Shown here piece by piece: positions 1 to 8,963 of a DNA stretch of 64,000 nt. The notes beneath the pieces were generated by a model that made no database searches, was not told where the DNA came from, and was given only the letters and a program-made list of their open reading frames with translations. The DNA is from Sorangiineae bacterium NIC37A_2 (GTDB lineage: Bacteria > Myxococcota_A > Polyangia > Polyangiales > Polyangiaceae). Where the stretch lies: contig NASX01000019.1 in NCBI GenBank assembly GCA_002085155.1, forward strand, positions 1-64,000, given 5' to 3'. Numbering within the stretch: the first letter of the stretch is position 1; each line of letters opens with the position of its first letter. The translations under genes and the position numbers were made by a program.

Positions 1-505
1 ACTCGTTCAAAAAAGATAGCTTGGTCCGGTGTTTTTCCTGGAGCACGTTGTAGTGCTCCTGGGACAGGCCGAGCGCGGTGCTCATGTTCCGGAGACTCGC
101 GACCTCTGCGTGGGTGATGGCGCCGTCCGCCGCGGCCATTCCGAGCAGCGCATCGAGCACTTCGAAGCGTCCTTCTTCGGGAAGCTCTTCCCGGAGCGTG
201 CGCGTGAAGCGAGGGACAAACGAGGTGCTCAAGCGAAGCGCCTGTTCCTTGAGAACGTCGACGACAGCTTCGACGTGTTCGGCCGGAAAGCCGTGGATTC
301 TTCCGAGCTCGGCCCGAAGATGGTCCGCTTCAGCGGCGCTGATCTTCCGATCCGCATAAGCCACCGCGGACAAGAGCCCCGCAATCGCCGTCACAACGCG
401 CACCATGGTCGGGTCAACGTCACCCAGCGCCCGCTGCACCGCTTCCCTCAGGATCTCATCGCTCTCGAGCGGTAGAGGGCCTTTCTTCGATCGCGACCAG
501 AACAT
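1..505 (-). CDS. TerB-like domain protein (partial, C-terminus off the window)
   Basis: An open frame runs from an ATG at 505 to the window edge with no stop, giving about 168 residues. The protein is mostly helical and contains two similar acidic segments, AYADRKISAAEADHLR and AAADGAITHAEVASLR. This paired pattern is typical of TerB / DjlA N-terminal-type domains (tellurite-resistance TerB family), which are thought to bind metal or act as signalling or scaffold modules. The N-terminus has no signal peptide, so the protein is probably cytoplasmic. It lies on the same strand as the porin gene upstream of it but is separated by about 190 bases. The domain call is fairly safe; the biological role is not known. 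A C-terminal partner domain such as DnaJ could lie outside the window. Confidence 0.72.
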   Translation of the reverse strand, partial: MFWSRSKKGPLPLESDEILREAVQRALGDVDPTMVRVVTAIAGLLSAVAYADRKISAAEADHLRAELGRIHGFPAEHVEAVVDVLKEQALRLSTSFVPRFTRTLREELPEEGRFEVLDALLGMAAADGAITHAEVASLRNMSTALGLSQEHYNVLQEKHRTKLSFLNE

Positions 506-697
506 TCGTCCGAGGAGTGTACGGAGTCGAGCTCCGGGCGCAAGGACCGCCCACGTCCACCTTCGACGGTCCTTCGGACGAAGGTACGAGAGCGCATGTT
601 CCGTTATACAACACTCCCCTCCCGAGTATTTGCGGTTCGTGAATCGAACCGGAGCAGTCAGAATCGCTCTCGTTCGGCCGTGTTCGATGCGTCGGGC

Positions 698-2125
698 CTA
701 GAACGTCGCGTCGAGCTGAGCGCGCACACCGTGATCGGCGAGCGAGAAGTCGAAATCTCCTGGCATACGCCCAATGTAGTCGGCTTGAAGTTTGAACTTG
801 TGACCGTTCAGGTAGTAGTTCAAGCCAAAACCGACTTCTTGGCCTCGACGTTCGATCTCTGTGACAAGCGCCGGATCGGTGCCCTCAGAGGCGTAGAGAC
901 GTGAGAGACGCCCCACGACCTCGAGAGGCGGCTCGAACGCGTAAGAGGCTTGAAGAACCCAACCCTGACCAGACCGAGTGAACTCAGTGAGCGCGCTGCC
1001 GTCGGCCGTCGTCGAGACGATCGTGTCCTCGCTCGCTTCTTTCCAAAGGTACTCCGCCTGGAAAGCGAAGCCGCGCCACTTGAAGACGACGTCGGCCGCG
1101 GCGTGGAGATAGTCCGCTACGCCTCCGACGTAGGTGGCACCGGTCGTGCTTCTTTGGCGGTTCGTATTGATGTTCGCCGCGAAGGCTCCCCCAAGCGCAA
1201 TCCCAGGTTTTGTCCGGCGATCTAGGTCGCCTTCCTTGTCATCATCGATCTTGCCGAGTGGACGAAACTCCAAGCGTCCTACCAAGAGGGCGCCCGGCTC
1301 TTTTCCTCCACTCAGGTTCGGCCCGCCTCCACCGAATACGCCTGCCCGATACGCAAAGGGCGAATCATCTCCGAGGAAGTGATCCGAAAAGGCCATCACA
1401 CCCACGTCTCGATCCAAGGTCAGCTCTGCGACCGGACGTGGACGCTCCGTCATCTGCAGGGCCCACTCGCGCACCGTCCTCAGACGGTCGAAGGGCACGA
1501 AGAATTGTCCGGCGCGAAAGTTCAAGTCGCGCATCGGCTGGTACTCAATGTACGCGTCGTAGACGGGAGACGTCGCTCCGTCGCGATAGTCTCTGTCCGC
1601 GAGCGCTAGCTGAATCAGATAGGTCAGCTCGGGCACCAAGACGTTGCCCCCGAGCCAGACCCGCAGGGTGCCAATATTGACGACCTGTTCCTCAACGCGA
1701 GCTTCGCCTGGAACCTCTCTGGAGGTGAACTGGTAGCGAAGCTGAATCCGGCTGCGGACGTTGAGCGAAAAACGGTCGCCGGACTTGAGTGTGAACCCTT
1801 CGCCGGGCGCGCCCGTGAACGTCACCTTCGCTCCGCTCTTCTCATCCGCCACCGGGGCCGGAACGTCCACCTCCTCTCCGTGAGGTGAAGGCGCAGAAGG
1901 ATCTTCGGAGGCGGGCGCTGCGCTCTCGGCAGCCTCGCTTCCTTCCGGCTCCGAAAGGGTCTCCCTCGGGGGCGCATCGGGAACCTCTGAGGTGACGGGG
2001 GCGGCAGTCACCGAGTCCACCGCGGAGAGCCCCTCCGATTCGGAGTCGAGCTCTTCAGCCGCAGGTTCTTGGGCAAACGCAGGGACACTGAGCGAAAGGG
2101 CCGCGGCCAGCAGACGGAGACGCAT
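698..2125 (-). CDS. OprO/OprP-like outer-membrane porin
   Basis: The frame is open further upstream, but the ATG at 2125 gives a clean signal peptide (MRLRLLAAALSLSVPAFA, then QEP), so I take that start; the mature protein is exported. After an acidic Pro/Glu/Ala-rich linker to about residue 105 comes a beta-barrel of the phosphate-selective porin O/P type. It has alternating amphipathic strands, the segment SLNVRSRIQLRYQF, and a C-terminal aromatic residue (DATF) as usual for outer-membrane proteins. The total is about 475 aa, normal for the family with the extra linker. It is the last gene of the minus-strand TonB/porin locus, 205 bases after the preceding lipoprotein. Substrate selectivity cannot be read from sequence; the family includes anion and polyphosphate channels. 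The acidic linker resembles that of the porin at 8960-10588, which suggests paralogues. Confidence 0.8.
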   Translation of the reverse strand: MRLRLLAAALSLSVPAFAQEPAAEELDSESEGLSAVDSVTAAPVTSEVPDAPPRETLSEPEGSEAAESAAPASEDPSAPSPHGEEVDVPAPVADEKSGAKVTFTGAPGEGFTLKSGDRFSLNVRSRIQLRYQFTSREVPGEARVEEQVVNIGTLRVWLGGNVLVPELTYLIQLALADRDYRDGATSPVYDAYIEYQPMRDLNFRAGQFFVPFDRLRTVREWALQMTERPRPVAELTLDRDVGVMAFSDHFLGDDSPFAYRAGVFGGGGPNLSGGKEPGALLVGRLEFRPLGKIDDDKEGDLDRRTKPGIALGGAFAANINTNRQRSTTGATYVGGVADYLHAAADVVFKWRGFAFQAEYLWKEASEDTIVSTTADGSALTEFTRSGQGWVLQASYAFEPPLEVVGRLSRLYASEGTDPALVTEIERRGQEVGFGLNYYLNGHKFKLQADYIGRMPGDFDFSLADHGVRAQLDATF

Positions 2126-2329
2126 GGACGGGCGCCCCTGAGCAGATTCCGTGCCATACGACGGCAAATCGGCCGCATTTCCCAGATCTTGGTCCGGGAG
2201 ACGCAGCGCCAAGGCCCTTCAGAGCCGCCACTCAGAGCGCATTTGCTCGATTTCCCGTCTTATTTTCTCGGAGAGGACATATCCGTTATCGGTGATGGGT
2301 TGGGGCGGCCCCCCTGAGGAGGCAACGGC

Positions 2330-3403
2330 TCACTCCTCGACGCGCACTCGCACCGAGCGCCAAGACGTTCCGCCGCGGTCGTCGCGAGCGACGAGCCAAA
2401 GGGTGGTTTCGAGCTCTTCGTCCGGCGCAATCCAGGTGTTCGAGACGACTTCGGGGTCTTCGGCGTTGTCCGTCGTGGCAAGTTCGAAGGTGCCCTTCGC
2501 CGCGAACCAACCGATTTCGACGGACTCTTGCTTGAGAACGGCCGCTCGAGTCACGGGATCGCCGTAGAGGTAAGCCTCCGCTCCCAAGCACCCCACGGCG
2601 TCCCGGCCGCAATCCTCGGCGCAGGTGGTGGAGTTCTCGTTGGCGGTGCAAAGTCCATCTCCGCACACCGGTTTGGTCGGGCAGGCCGGGAAGTGAACGA
2701 CAATGGTCAGCTCATCACCCGGCGCGACGACAATCGTGCCTTCGACGGGCTCTTCGTTGCCGTCGACCAAGACGGCGATCTCTTCCGGTTCGGGGTTCTC
2801 GTTCGGCCGGTACCCCTGATTGAAGCGAACGCTCTCCACCTGCGGCAGGTTCCCCGGACCGCAGAGCGCACGAATGCGTCCGGCCACCGGCTCCGGGTTT
2901 CCAACCACCACCGGCTGGTAATAACCGCCCGTCGAATCCGGATCGACAGCGCGGCCGGGCACCGTCTCGCCCGGGGCAGTCGGCGGGGAGAGCGGGCCGA
3001 ACTGCCTGCATACGTCCGAGGCGAGAGATGCGCTGACAGTCGGTCCTTCACCGAGCACCTTGAGGGCCTCAGATTCGGAGCCGAACTCCGTCACGCATTC
3101 GGGCGCGACCGGACCGACCTCGGTCAACGGCTTGCGCGCCACACAAAGCGCCCACTCGAGGGACTCGCCCCCTTCTTCCTCTCCGTCTTCGTTCACAAAC
3201 AGCGCACGAAGGGTCACAGATCCGCCGGGGCGAACCTCCGCAGGCTCCGCCCGCACCGCCAGGATACGCGGCTCCTTGACCCGGCTCGTCTCATCGCTGA
3301 ACTCAGGGACACATGCCCAAGCGCTCCCGAGAAGCAGCAGTGGCACGACTCGCTCTGCTCGGACGCGGCGGAAGGTTACTGAATTGATGATGGAAAATCC
3401 CAT
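2330..3403 (-). CDS. Lipoprotein with EF-like Cys cluster, TonB locus
   Basis: This encodes a 357-residue exported protein with a basic N-terminus, a hydrophobic stretch and a lipobox ending in SAWAC near residue 31, so it should be lipid-anchored. The body has beta-sandwich-like repeats with many acidic residues and a Cys-rich motif CGDGLCTANENSTTCAEDC around residues 246-264, of a kind common in myxobacterial surface proteins. The C-terminal part (ETTLWLVARDDRGG) looks like an Ig-like fold. No enzyme motif is visible. Its start lies two bases after the stop of the TonB-dependent receptor gene, so the two are almost certainly co-translated. A surface-exposed accessory to that receptor, in the way SusD-like lipoproteins partner receptors, is a reasonable inference, but the protein is not SusD-like in sequence. 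Confidence 0.7.
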   Translation of the reverse strand: MGFSIINSVTFRRVRAERVVPLLLLGSAWACVPEFSDETSRVKEPRILAVRAEPAEVRPGGSVTLRALFVNEDGEEEGGESLEWALCVARKPLTEVGPVAPECVTEFGSESEALKVLGEGPTVSASLASDVCRQFGPLSPPTAPGETVPGRAVDPDSTGGYYQPVVVGNPEPVAGRIRALCGPGNLPQVESVRFNQGYRPNENPEPEEIAVLVDGNEEPVEGTIVVAPGDELTIVVHFPACPTKPVCGDGLCTANENSTTCAEDCGRDAVGCLGAEAYLYGDPVTRAAVLKQESVEIGWFAAKGTFELATTDNAEDPEVVSNTWIAPDEELETTLWLVARDDRGGTSWRSVRVRVEE

Positions 3404-3405
3404 GG

Positions 3406-6042
3406 TCAGTACTCGAAGCGAGCTCCCAAGACGGGCAGGATCGGCAGACCGCTCACGTAGCGCTGCTCGGAGTAGTCTGGAGAGTAAGCGATTTCTTCGG
3501 GGTTCTGTTGATTCGTGGCGTTTTGTACGTCGAGGTAAATCTGGAGCTTCGAGGTCGGGAACTCGAAGGTCTTCGCGACGCGAGCGTCCAGCTGGAAGAA
3601 CATCGGGATTCGTGTCGAGTTGTGAGCTCCGAGGATCGGCTCGTAGCGACCCGCCTGGGCATCATAGAAGCTGCCCGTGATGGACACGCGGGGATAACCC
3701 GTGGCCAGGCGAACTCGGATACCAGCTTCGAACCCTGCTCCCAGATCGAGCGCTCCGAGGGCGGTCAGGACGTGCGTCTGATCGTAGTCGAAGAGCCGGA
3801 AGTCTTCCTTGCCCGCGTCTCGGCGCTCGCTCACAAGGAACGTGTACGCGACCCAGCCGAAGTACACCGACTCCCCCTTCTCCTTGCGCAAGAGAACCTG
3901 CGCGCCCGTGGAACGCCCCTCTCCTTCCTGGACTGAGACCTCGGAGACCCGCGGGTTCAGGCTCGGATTGCGCGAACCGATGTCCCAGGAGCGCGTCATG
4001 AACCCTGTCACCTCGGCGGCGAAGGATTCGAGGAACGCGTAGCGCGCACCCAATACCGCGTGCACCGCGCGACCCACGTTGAGCTGCGGGTTGCCGAAGA
4101 CGGCGGACAGATCGGCAGGGTTCGCAGGCTGGCGATAATATCCACCCGCGGCCTGGAACGAGAGCTTGTCCGACGGCGCGTAACGCACCATGAGCCGGGG
4201 CTCAGCTCCAATGTCCTCGACGGCGACCTTCTGGTCGGGGCTTCCTTCTCGAGGCGGACGGGCGCGACCAGCGATGTTGACGTAGGGCTCAACGCGCGCG
4301 CCGGGCACGATGTGCAGTTTGTTTTCGAGGAGCGCGAAATCGAGCTCCACATAGGGAGCAGCGCTCAACGAAACGGAGGTAAAGTCGTCGAAGGCCGTCT
4401 GGCTCGGCGGGATCCGCCCGAAGATGTAGGGGTCACCTTCACGAGGTGGTGTCGTGAGCGAGCCTTTGCGCGCGACGCTCGACTGGAGGAACTCGATATC
4501 GAGACCAACGCGAGCCACGATGTTCTCCGCGGCGCGCCCTTGGTAGTCCGTACGCAGACCGAACAGGTGCGTCCCGAGGGCTTGCGATTCTTCGACCCCG
4601 CCAAAGTTCGAGCGGCGATCGACCCAGTCGTGACCGTACCAGGGCACGACCAAGAGCCGTCCTCCACCCTCGTCCTCGCGACGATAGGTCGTATCGAAGC
4701 GCATGAACTTCAGCGAGTTGTACTCTTGAGCGCGGAACTCAGGGTTATCGCTTGGGGTCGTGCGCGTCTTTTCGTCGATCGAAAAGAGCCCACCAAACTC
4801 GATGCTCTCGCGCTCCGAGATCTTGTGGCGATAGCGAGCCGAGCCATCACCGAAGCTCGGCAGGGTGAAGAAGTTTTGGAATGATTGGTCGCCGAGCAGC
4901 GAGCCGAGCTCCGCGACGTAGCTCTTGCGACCGGAGAGCGAGATCGAGCCCTTTTCGCCGACAGGAGTCGAAAGCGAAGCAGACGCGTCGATGATGTCGG
5001 CCTGGAAGCTGCCGTGGATACCGTCAAGTTTCGGCGCCTTCCTATCGACGAGGATCAGACCGCCAAGACCACGCCCGTAAGGCGCCCCATAACCGCCCGC
5101 GACGAGGTCGACGCTCGCTACCTCGTCACCGTGGATGACGGAGCGAAAACCGCCGTAATGGTAGAGAACCGGAACGCGCACTCCGCCCACGTACGTGCGC
5201 GTATCATTGGGCGCCGCGCCCCAGACGATGATGTTTCCGGAGCCTGCCGCCGCGCGCCCGACACCAGGCATGCTCTCGACAACCTTGAGCACGTCGCCTT
5301 GCGTGCCCGGAACCTGACGGGCTTCCTCCGCCTTGACGGCCACTTGAACCGCTTGCCGCTCGAGCTCGGGGGGAGCGATGATCGAGATCTCGTAGTCGTC
5401 TTCTGGATCTCCCGCCTCTTCCGGCACCGGCTTTGAAATGTCGTAGCTGGCCTCGATGGCTTGGCCGGCGACGATCTCTTCCGTTACACCGAGCGCGATC
5501 AAACCCGGCGGCTCAATCGTCACGTCATAAGAGCCCGCGGGAACGTCGACGAACTCGAAGCGCCCCGATTCGTCCGTGAGGACCGTACCGATCCCCGGCA
5601 CCGTCACCCGCGCGCCGCTGATCGCTTCGCCCGTTTCCTTGTCGCGCACCACACCACGAAATTCGCCTGTCGTGGGCGGCGGCGATTCAGGGGGAGCAAA
5701 CTGGTAGCGGTAGTTGATCTTCACCGCCGTCGGCACGCCGTCGATGACGGCCGGACGGAACTCGAACTGGCGCGCAGCCGCGAGCGCTGCCTCGTCAAAA
5801 GCAGCCCCGCCCGACTCAAGGACAACCACGTCCGAGACCTTGCCCTCGGCGGTGATCGCAATCGTCAGAACAACCGTTGCGCTCTTGCCTTCCTCCTTCT
5901 CCGACTCGGGATAAGGAGCCTCGACGAACGCGAGGAGCTCAGGAGGCTGGATGTCGCGAGGCTTCGCAGCCGGGTTCTGGGCGCGGGCGGGGAGCGCGAG
6001 AACCAAGAGAGCTAAGACGAATAAGGAACGGAGCCATTGCAT
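3406..6042 (-). CDS. TonB-dependent receptor with N-terminal TonB-C and carboxypeptidase-regulatory-like domains
   Basis: The protein has 878 residues. A signal peptide (to about residue 21, ALPARAQ) is followed by a TonB C-terminal-type domain at about 35-112, recognisable by VVLESGGAAFDEAALAAARQ and FEFRPAVIDGVP. Next is a carboxypeptidase-D regulatory-like beta-sandwich at about 125-200 (GVVRDKETGEAISGARVTVP), then a plug domain at about 225-350 (GNIIVWGAAPNDTRTYVGG, GGYGAPYGRGLGG). The 22-strand barrel ends in the aromatic tail GARFEY. It should transport a ligand across the outer membrane using energy passed through the TonB-ExbB-ExbD genes directly upstream. Having a TonB-C domain on the receptor itself is unusual: normally this domain sits on the inner-membrane transducer. 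The ligand is not predictable from sequence. Confidence 0.9.
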   Translation of the reverse strand: MQWLRSLFVLALLVLALPARAQNPAAKPRDIQPPELLAFVEAPYPESEKEEGKSATVVLTIAITAEGKVSDVVVLESGGAAFDEAALAAARQFEFRPAVIDGVPTAVKINYRYQFAPPESPPPTTGEFRGVVRDKETGEAISGARVTVPGIGTVLTDESGRFEFVDVPAGSYDVTIEPPGLIALGVTEEIVAGQAIEASYDISKPVPEEAGDPEDDYEISIIAPPELERQAVQVAVKAEEARQVPGTQGDVLKVVESMPGVGRAAAGSGNIIVWGAAPNDTRTYVGGVRVPVLYHYGGFRSVIHGDEVASVDLVAGGYGAPYGRGLGGLILVDRKAPKLDGIHGSFQADIIDASASLSTPVGEKGSISLSGRKSYVAELGSLLGDQSFQNFFTLPSFGDGSARYRHKISERESIEFGGLFSIDEKTRTTPSDNPEFRAQEYNSLKFMRFDTTYRREDEGGGRLLVVPWYGHDWVDRRSNFGGVEESQALGTHLFGLRTDYQGRAAENIVARVGLDIEFLQSSVARKGSLTTPPREGDPYIFGRIPPSQTAFDDFTSVSLSAAPYVELDFALLENKLHIVPGARVEPYVNIAGRARPPREGSPDQKVAVEDIGAEPRLMVRYAPSDKLSFQAAGGYYRQPANPADLSAVFGNPQLNVGRAVHAVLGARYAFLESFAAEVTGFMTRSWDIGSRNPSLNPRVSEVSVQEGEGRSTGAQVLLRKEKGESVYFGWVAYTFLVSERRDAGKEDFRLFDYDQTHVLTALGALDLGAGFEAGIRVRLATGYPRVSITGSFYDAQAGRYEPILGAHNSTRIPMFFQLDARVAKTFEFPTSKLQIYLDVQNATNQQNPEEIAYSPDYSEQRYVSGLPILPVLGARFEY

Positions 6043-6069
6043 GGTATTGGTTTCGCGGACTCGGAAACA

Positions 6070-6759
6070 TCAGCCCGCAGAGAAGCGCATCGCGATCGTA
6101 AACGTGGATTGAACCGGCTTTCCGCAGCGCACAGCCGCCTCGAACTGCGCCGCGCGAGCGGCTTCGAGCGCAGCTTCGTCGAGGCCATAGCCGAGCGGCG
6201 CGAGGACAGAAGCATTGACGACCCGTCCTTGTGCGTCGACGGTGATGCTGACGCGGACCTTGCCTTCAATGTTGTTCTGACGAGCGAGGCTCGTATAAGC
6301 CGGTTTCGGTAAGGAAATCAGTTTGGGTTTGGCGGGGCCTTCCTGGCAGGGATCGGGCGCCTGCTTCGGGGGCGTCTGAAGGACACGCTTCGTCACCTCA
6401 CTTGTGGGACGAGCATTCGAAGGCGCGGAGGCGCGCACCGCGAAACCGGAGGAGCCGCCCGAAACTCCACCGAGCTCGAAGCCGAGATCCGGGAGAGCGT
6501 CGATCGGAGCCTGATTGGCCGGAGCGGGATTCGGATCAGCCGCCGGCGCGGCCACTTTGGCTCGCTGAGGAGCCGCCCGCGGCACCTCAGGCTCCTGAGC
6601 GACCGGTGGCGGAGGAGGCGGCGGCTCTTCCGGCTTGGCTTCGCTCTCGACGACGGAGATCGCCGTGGCTTCGATGTGGCGACGCGCCTCAATCGAACCG
6701 AGGCCGACGAGCAGCCCTCCGTGAACGGCGGCGCTACCGATGATCAATGCCCACTTCAA
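6070..6759 (-). CDS. tonB: TonB energy transducer
   Basis: I place the start at a TTG (6759) because the SD AAAGAGGTGA, which contains the exbD stop codon, sits just upstream; an ATG at 6795 would overlap exbD by 32 bases. The protein has about 229 residues. A single membrane segment (WALIIGSAAVHGGLLVGLG) leads into a Pro-rich periplasmic linker (PEEPPPPPPPVAQEPEVP). The C-terminal TonB domain has KPAYTSLARQNNIEGKVRVS and YGLDEAALEAARAAQFEAA. It transfers proton-motive-force energy from ExbB/ExbD to the outer-membrane receptor encoded next. There is an odd Cys in the last domain (AVRCGKPV). The order exbB-exbD-tonB-receptor with near-zero spacing shows one operon. Family assignment is secure. 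Confidence 0.9.
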   Translation of the reverse strand: MKWALIIGSAAVHGGLLVGLGSIEARRHIEATAISVVESEAKPEEPPPPPPPVAQEPEVPRAAPQRAKVAAPAADPNPAPANQAPIDALPDLGFELGGVSGGSSGFAVRASAPSNARPTSEVTKRVLQTPPKQAPDPCQEGPAKPKLISLPKPAYTSLARQNNIEGKVRVSITVDAQGRVVNASVLAPLGYGLDEAALEAARAAQFEAAVRCGKPVQSTFTIAMRFSAG

Positions 6760-6763
6760 GGCG

Positions 6764-7180
6764 TCACCTCTTTGAACGGTCCACGTTGATCGCAAACTTG
6801 GTGATCTTGGCGATTTTCGCCGTGTCGAGGACTTCGACGACTCGACCGTGCATTGCGGCGGCGTCCGCCGTAATCACAAGGTTCACGTCCTCTTTCTCCC
6901 GGATCGCCTTGAGCTTCGGACCGAGAGCCTCGATCGTCGTGGCTTCTTCGTTGAAGAGGAGCGAGCCGTTCTGCTCGATGGTCACGACGTACGTACGCGA
7001 GACAGTTTCGTCCGAGCTCGCCGTCTTCGGCAGTTCGACCTTGAGCGCCTGGGAGACGATATAGGTCGACGAGACCATCATGATGATGAGCAAGACGAGC
7101 GTAATGTCGACGAAGGGGGTGACGTTGATGCCAACGATACCGCCGCGTTTTCCGCGCGCCCCGCCAAGCGTACCGGCCAT
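6764..7180 (-). CDS. exbD: ExbD/TolR biopolymer transport protein
   Basis: This is a 138-residue protein with a short cytoplasmic N-terminus (GGARGKRGGIVGINVTPFVD), one transmembrane helix and a periplasmic domain. The conserved membrane Asp needed for proton use lies in TPFVDITLVLLIIMMV. The periplasmic part (EQNGSLLFNEEATTIEAL and VNLVITADAAAMHGRVVEVL) matches the ExbD/TolR fold. The gene begins one base after the stop of exbB and its stop codon sits inside the SD of tonB, so the three are translationally coupled. It is probably ExbD rather than TolR because of the TonB and receptor neighbours. Confidence 0.93.
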   Translation of the reverse strand: MAGTLGGARGKRGGIVGINVTPFVDITLVLLIIMMVSSTYIVSQALKVELPKTASSDETVSRTYVVTIEQNGSLLFNEEATTIEALGPKLKAIREKEDVNLVITADAAAMHGRVVEVLDTAKIAKITKFAINVDRSKR

Positions 7181-7181
7181 G

Positions 7182-7952
7182 TTAGCCTACCTCTCCGAGC
7201 GCCGTCGCCTCGGCGACGGACGAGAGCTCCGTCTCGCGCTCACGGCTCGTCTCTTTGCTGACGGGACCCTCGAGCTGTGCGGACTCGGACTCGTTCTGAA
7301 GAGCGTTGCCGGCGAGAATGACCTCGGGGTCGCCCTTGGCGTAAGCGGAAACCAGGCGGACCAAAGAGGTCGCATCGCTCTCAATGTCGCCGATCTTCTT
7401 CTGGATCATGTTGTAAGCGACGACCGCAGGCAGCGCCACGAACAGACCGACACCAGTTGCGACGAGCGCTTCGGCGATACCGGCCATCACGCCGCCCATC
7501 TGGTTCGGATTGCCGCCAGCGTCACCGAGAGCGTGGAACGCGATGATCACGCCAAGCACCGTACCGAACAGACCGACGAAGGGTGCGTTGTTGCCGAGAG
7601 TACCGAGGAGGTTGCTGCCGCGCTCGAGCTCAGAGCGAATCCGGCTCACCTCAGACTCAACTGCGTCGAGCAGAGCTTCCGGTCCGCGACCAATCCAACG
7701 CACCGCCACGAGCACAACTCGCGCTTCGAGCGAACGATCTTTCTCGAGGACCTTCTCAAGCTCCGCGACGCGGCGCTCGGGCAGGAGGCGCGAGATGTGG
7801 CCTCGAATGGCCTCGGAGTCGCCGCGACGACGCGCGAAGAAAACGAGACGCTCGAGCATGGTCGCGATCGACACGACTGAGAGGAAGAGGAGCAGATAGA
7901 GCACCCACTCGCTGCCGAGCAGGGCCAATTTCATGAGGCGTTCGATGATCAT
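7182..7952 (-). CDS. exbB: ExbB/TolQ/MotA-family proton channel
   Basis: The protein is 256 residues long with an N-terminal membrane helix (SEWVLYLLLFLSVVSIATM), a large cytoplasmic loop, and two further helices. The second is within NNAPFVGLFGTVLGVIIAFH, which carries the family's G-x-x-GTVxG signature. The third is in IAEALVATGVGLFVALPAVV. The C-terminal tail of about 45 residues is acidic and Ser/Glu-rich. It forms the proton-conducting complex with ExbD in the inner membrane and powers TonB. It starts 36 bases after the YfaP-like lipoprotein gene (spacing between stop and start) and is followed one base later by exbD. Assignment to the MotA/TolQ/ExbB family is certain; ExbB is preferred over TolQ from context. 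Confidence 0.93.
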   Translation of the reverse strand: MIIERLMKLALLGSEWVLYLLLFLSVVSIATMLERLVFFARRRGDSEAIRGHISRLLPERRVAELEKVLEKDRSLEARVVLVAVRWIGRGPEALLDAVESEVSRIRSELERGSNLLGTLGNNAPFVGLFGTVLGVIIAFHALGDAGGNPNQMGGVMAGIAEALVATGVGLFVALPAVVAYNMIQKKIGDIESDATSLVRLVSAYAKGDPEVILAGNALQNESESAQLEGPVSKETSRERETELSSVAEATALGEVG

Positions 7953-7988
7953 GGTATGTCTCCCGTAATGCCACGCCCGGGCGGCGTG

Positions 7989-8963
7989 TTATTGGACTTT
8001 GACTTGCGCGATGAAGGTCCCGAGCTCGCTCCCGCGCTGGAATTGTTCGGTGGTGAGGACGCCGCCGCCGAGATCGCGCGTGCGGACTCCGTAGGTGTCG
8101 CCGCTCTGGGTGCGAGAGGCGTAGGAGGCGCTGTAGCTGACCGACGTGGCGCCGCAGCTTCGATAGAGGCTCGCGTAGATCGAGTACTTCCCCTTGGGCG
8201 GAAGCCGTTCGAAGACGACGTCTTCCCGCTGCCTACTATCCTGACGGCAATCGGTGTTCGCATCGCTCACTAGGCGCGCGATCGGCGGCGCAGCCGCGTC
8301 GTCCGGGTTCAGGACACCCGGACGCCCAGCGGTCACGATCTCGCCTGTCGGGAACACCACCGTGATGTCGAGATCGGCCGGCGAATCCCACTCGAGGGAG
8401 AGCACCAGGGCAGGCGGCGCGACCTGGGGATTGCAAGCGTTGCCGTTGTCCGGGCGAAGCGACGTCACACAAATCGTCGACTCGGAGACGGGACCTGCGA
8501 GGCCGTCCTTGTCGAATCCGACGAGCTGCAGCGTGTGCCGACCCGCCGGCAGAGAGCCTTGAAGGTCCGCATTAAAGCTATAGGCGAGGGAGTTCGGGCT
8601 CTGGGCGTCACGGGCGCCGCTCGGCAAGAGCCAATAGCCGGACCCATAGCCGTCGATGCGCACGCCGACGGCCGTTGCGTCATCGGACACAATGCCACTG
8701 AAGTTCGCCCCGCGCAGGCGCTCCCGGAGCACCGTGCTCACGACCGGGGTCGTGATACGCGGCGTGTCCTTGCCTGATTCCGGCCACTCTCCTTCGAAGA
8801 ACTGGCCGCGCTCAACGCTCAGAGGCTCATCCGCACCAATTGTGCTCGGCACGCCGCACGCCATAACAAGGCCGATCGCACTCGCCACCAATCCGCCCAC
8901 GGACGCTCGGCGAACCGCGCGAAGCGCACCTCTTCCAAGAGTTTCAGTCGACAGCACGCTCAT
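7989..8963 (-). CDS. Lipoprotein with YfaP/DUF2135-like domain
   Basis: This encodes a 324-residue exported lipoprotein. A hydrophobic segment ends in the lipobox LVMAC near residue 36. The segment LVLSLEWDSPADLDITVVFP in the middle is the hallmark of the DUF2135/YfaP-like domain, a beta-sandwich usually found on exported proteins of unknown function; around it are HTLQLVGFDKDGLAGPVSE and conserved Cys residues. There are no catalytic motifs. Its ATG overlaps the stop of the upstream porin gene by 4 bases (ATGA), so the two are coupled. It lies between the porin and exbB, so it probably belongs to the same transport assembly, perhaps as a porin-associated lipoprotein; that role is inferred only from position. 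Confidence 0.72.
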   Translation of the reverse strand: MSVLSTETLGRGALRAVRRASVGGLVASAIGLVMACGVPSTIGADEPLSVERGQFFEGEWPESGKDTPRITTPVVSTVLRERLRGANFSGIVSDDATAVGVRIDGYGSGYWLLPSGARDAQSPNSLAYSFNADLQGSLPAGRHTLQLVGFDKDGLAGPVSESTICVTSLRPDNGNACNPQVAPPALVLSLEWDSPADLDITVVFPTGEIVTAGRPGVLNPDDAAAPPIARLVSDANTDCRQDSRQREDVVFERLPPKGKYSIYASLYRSCGATSVSYSASYASRTQSGDTYGVRTRDLGGGVLTTEQFQRGSELGTFIAQVKVQ

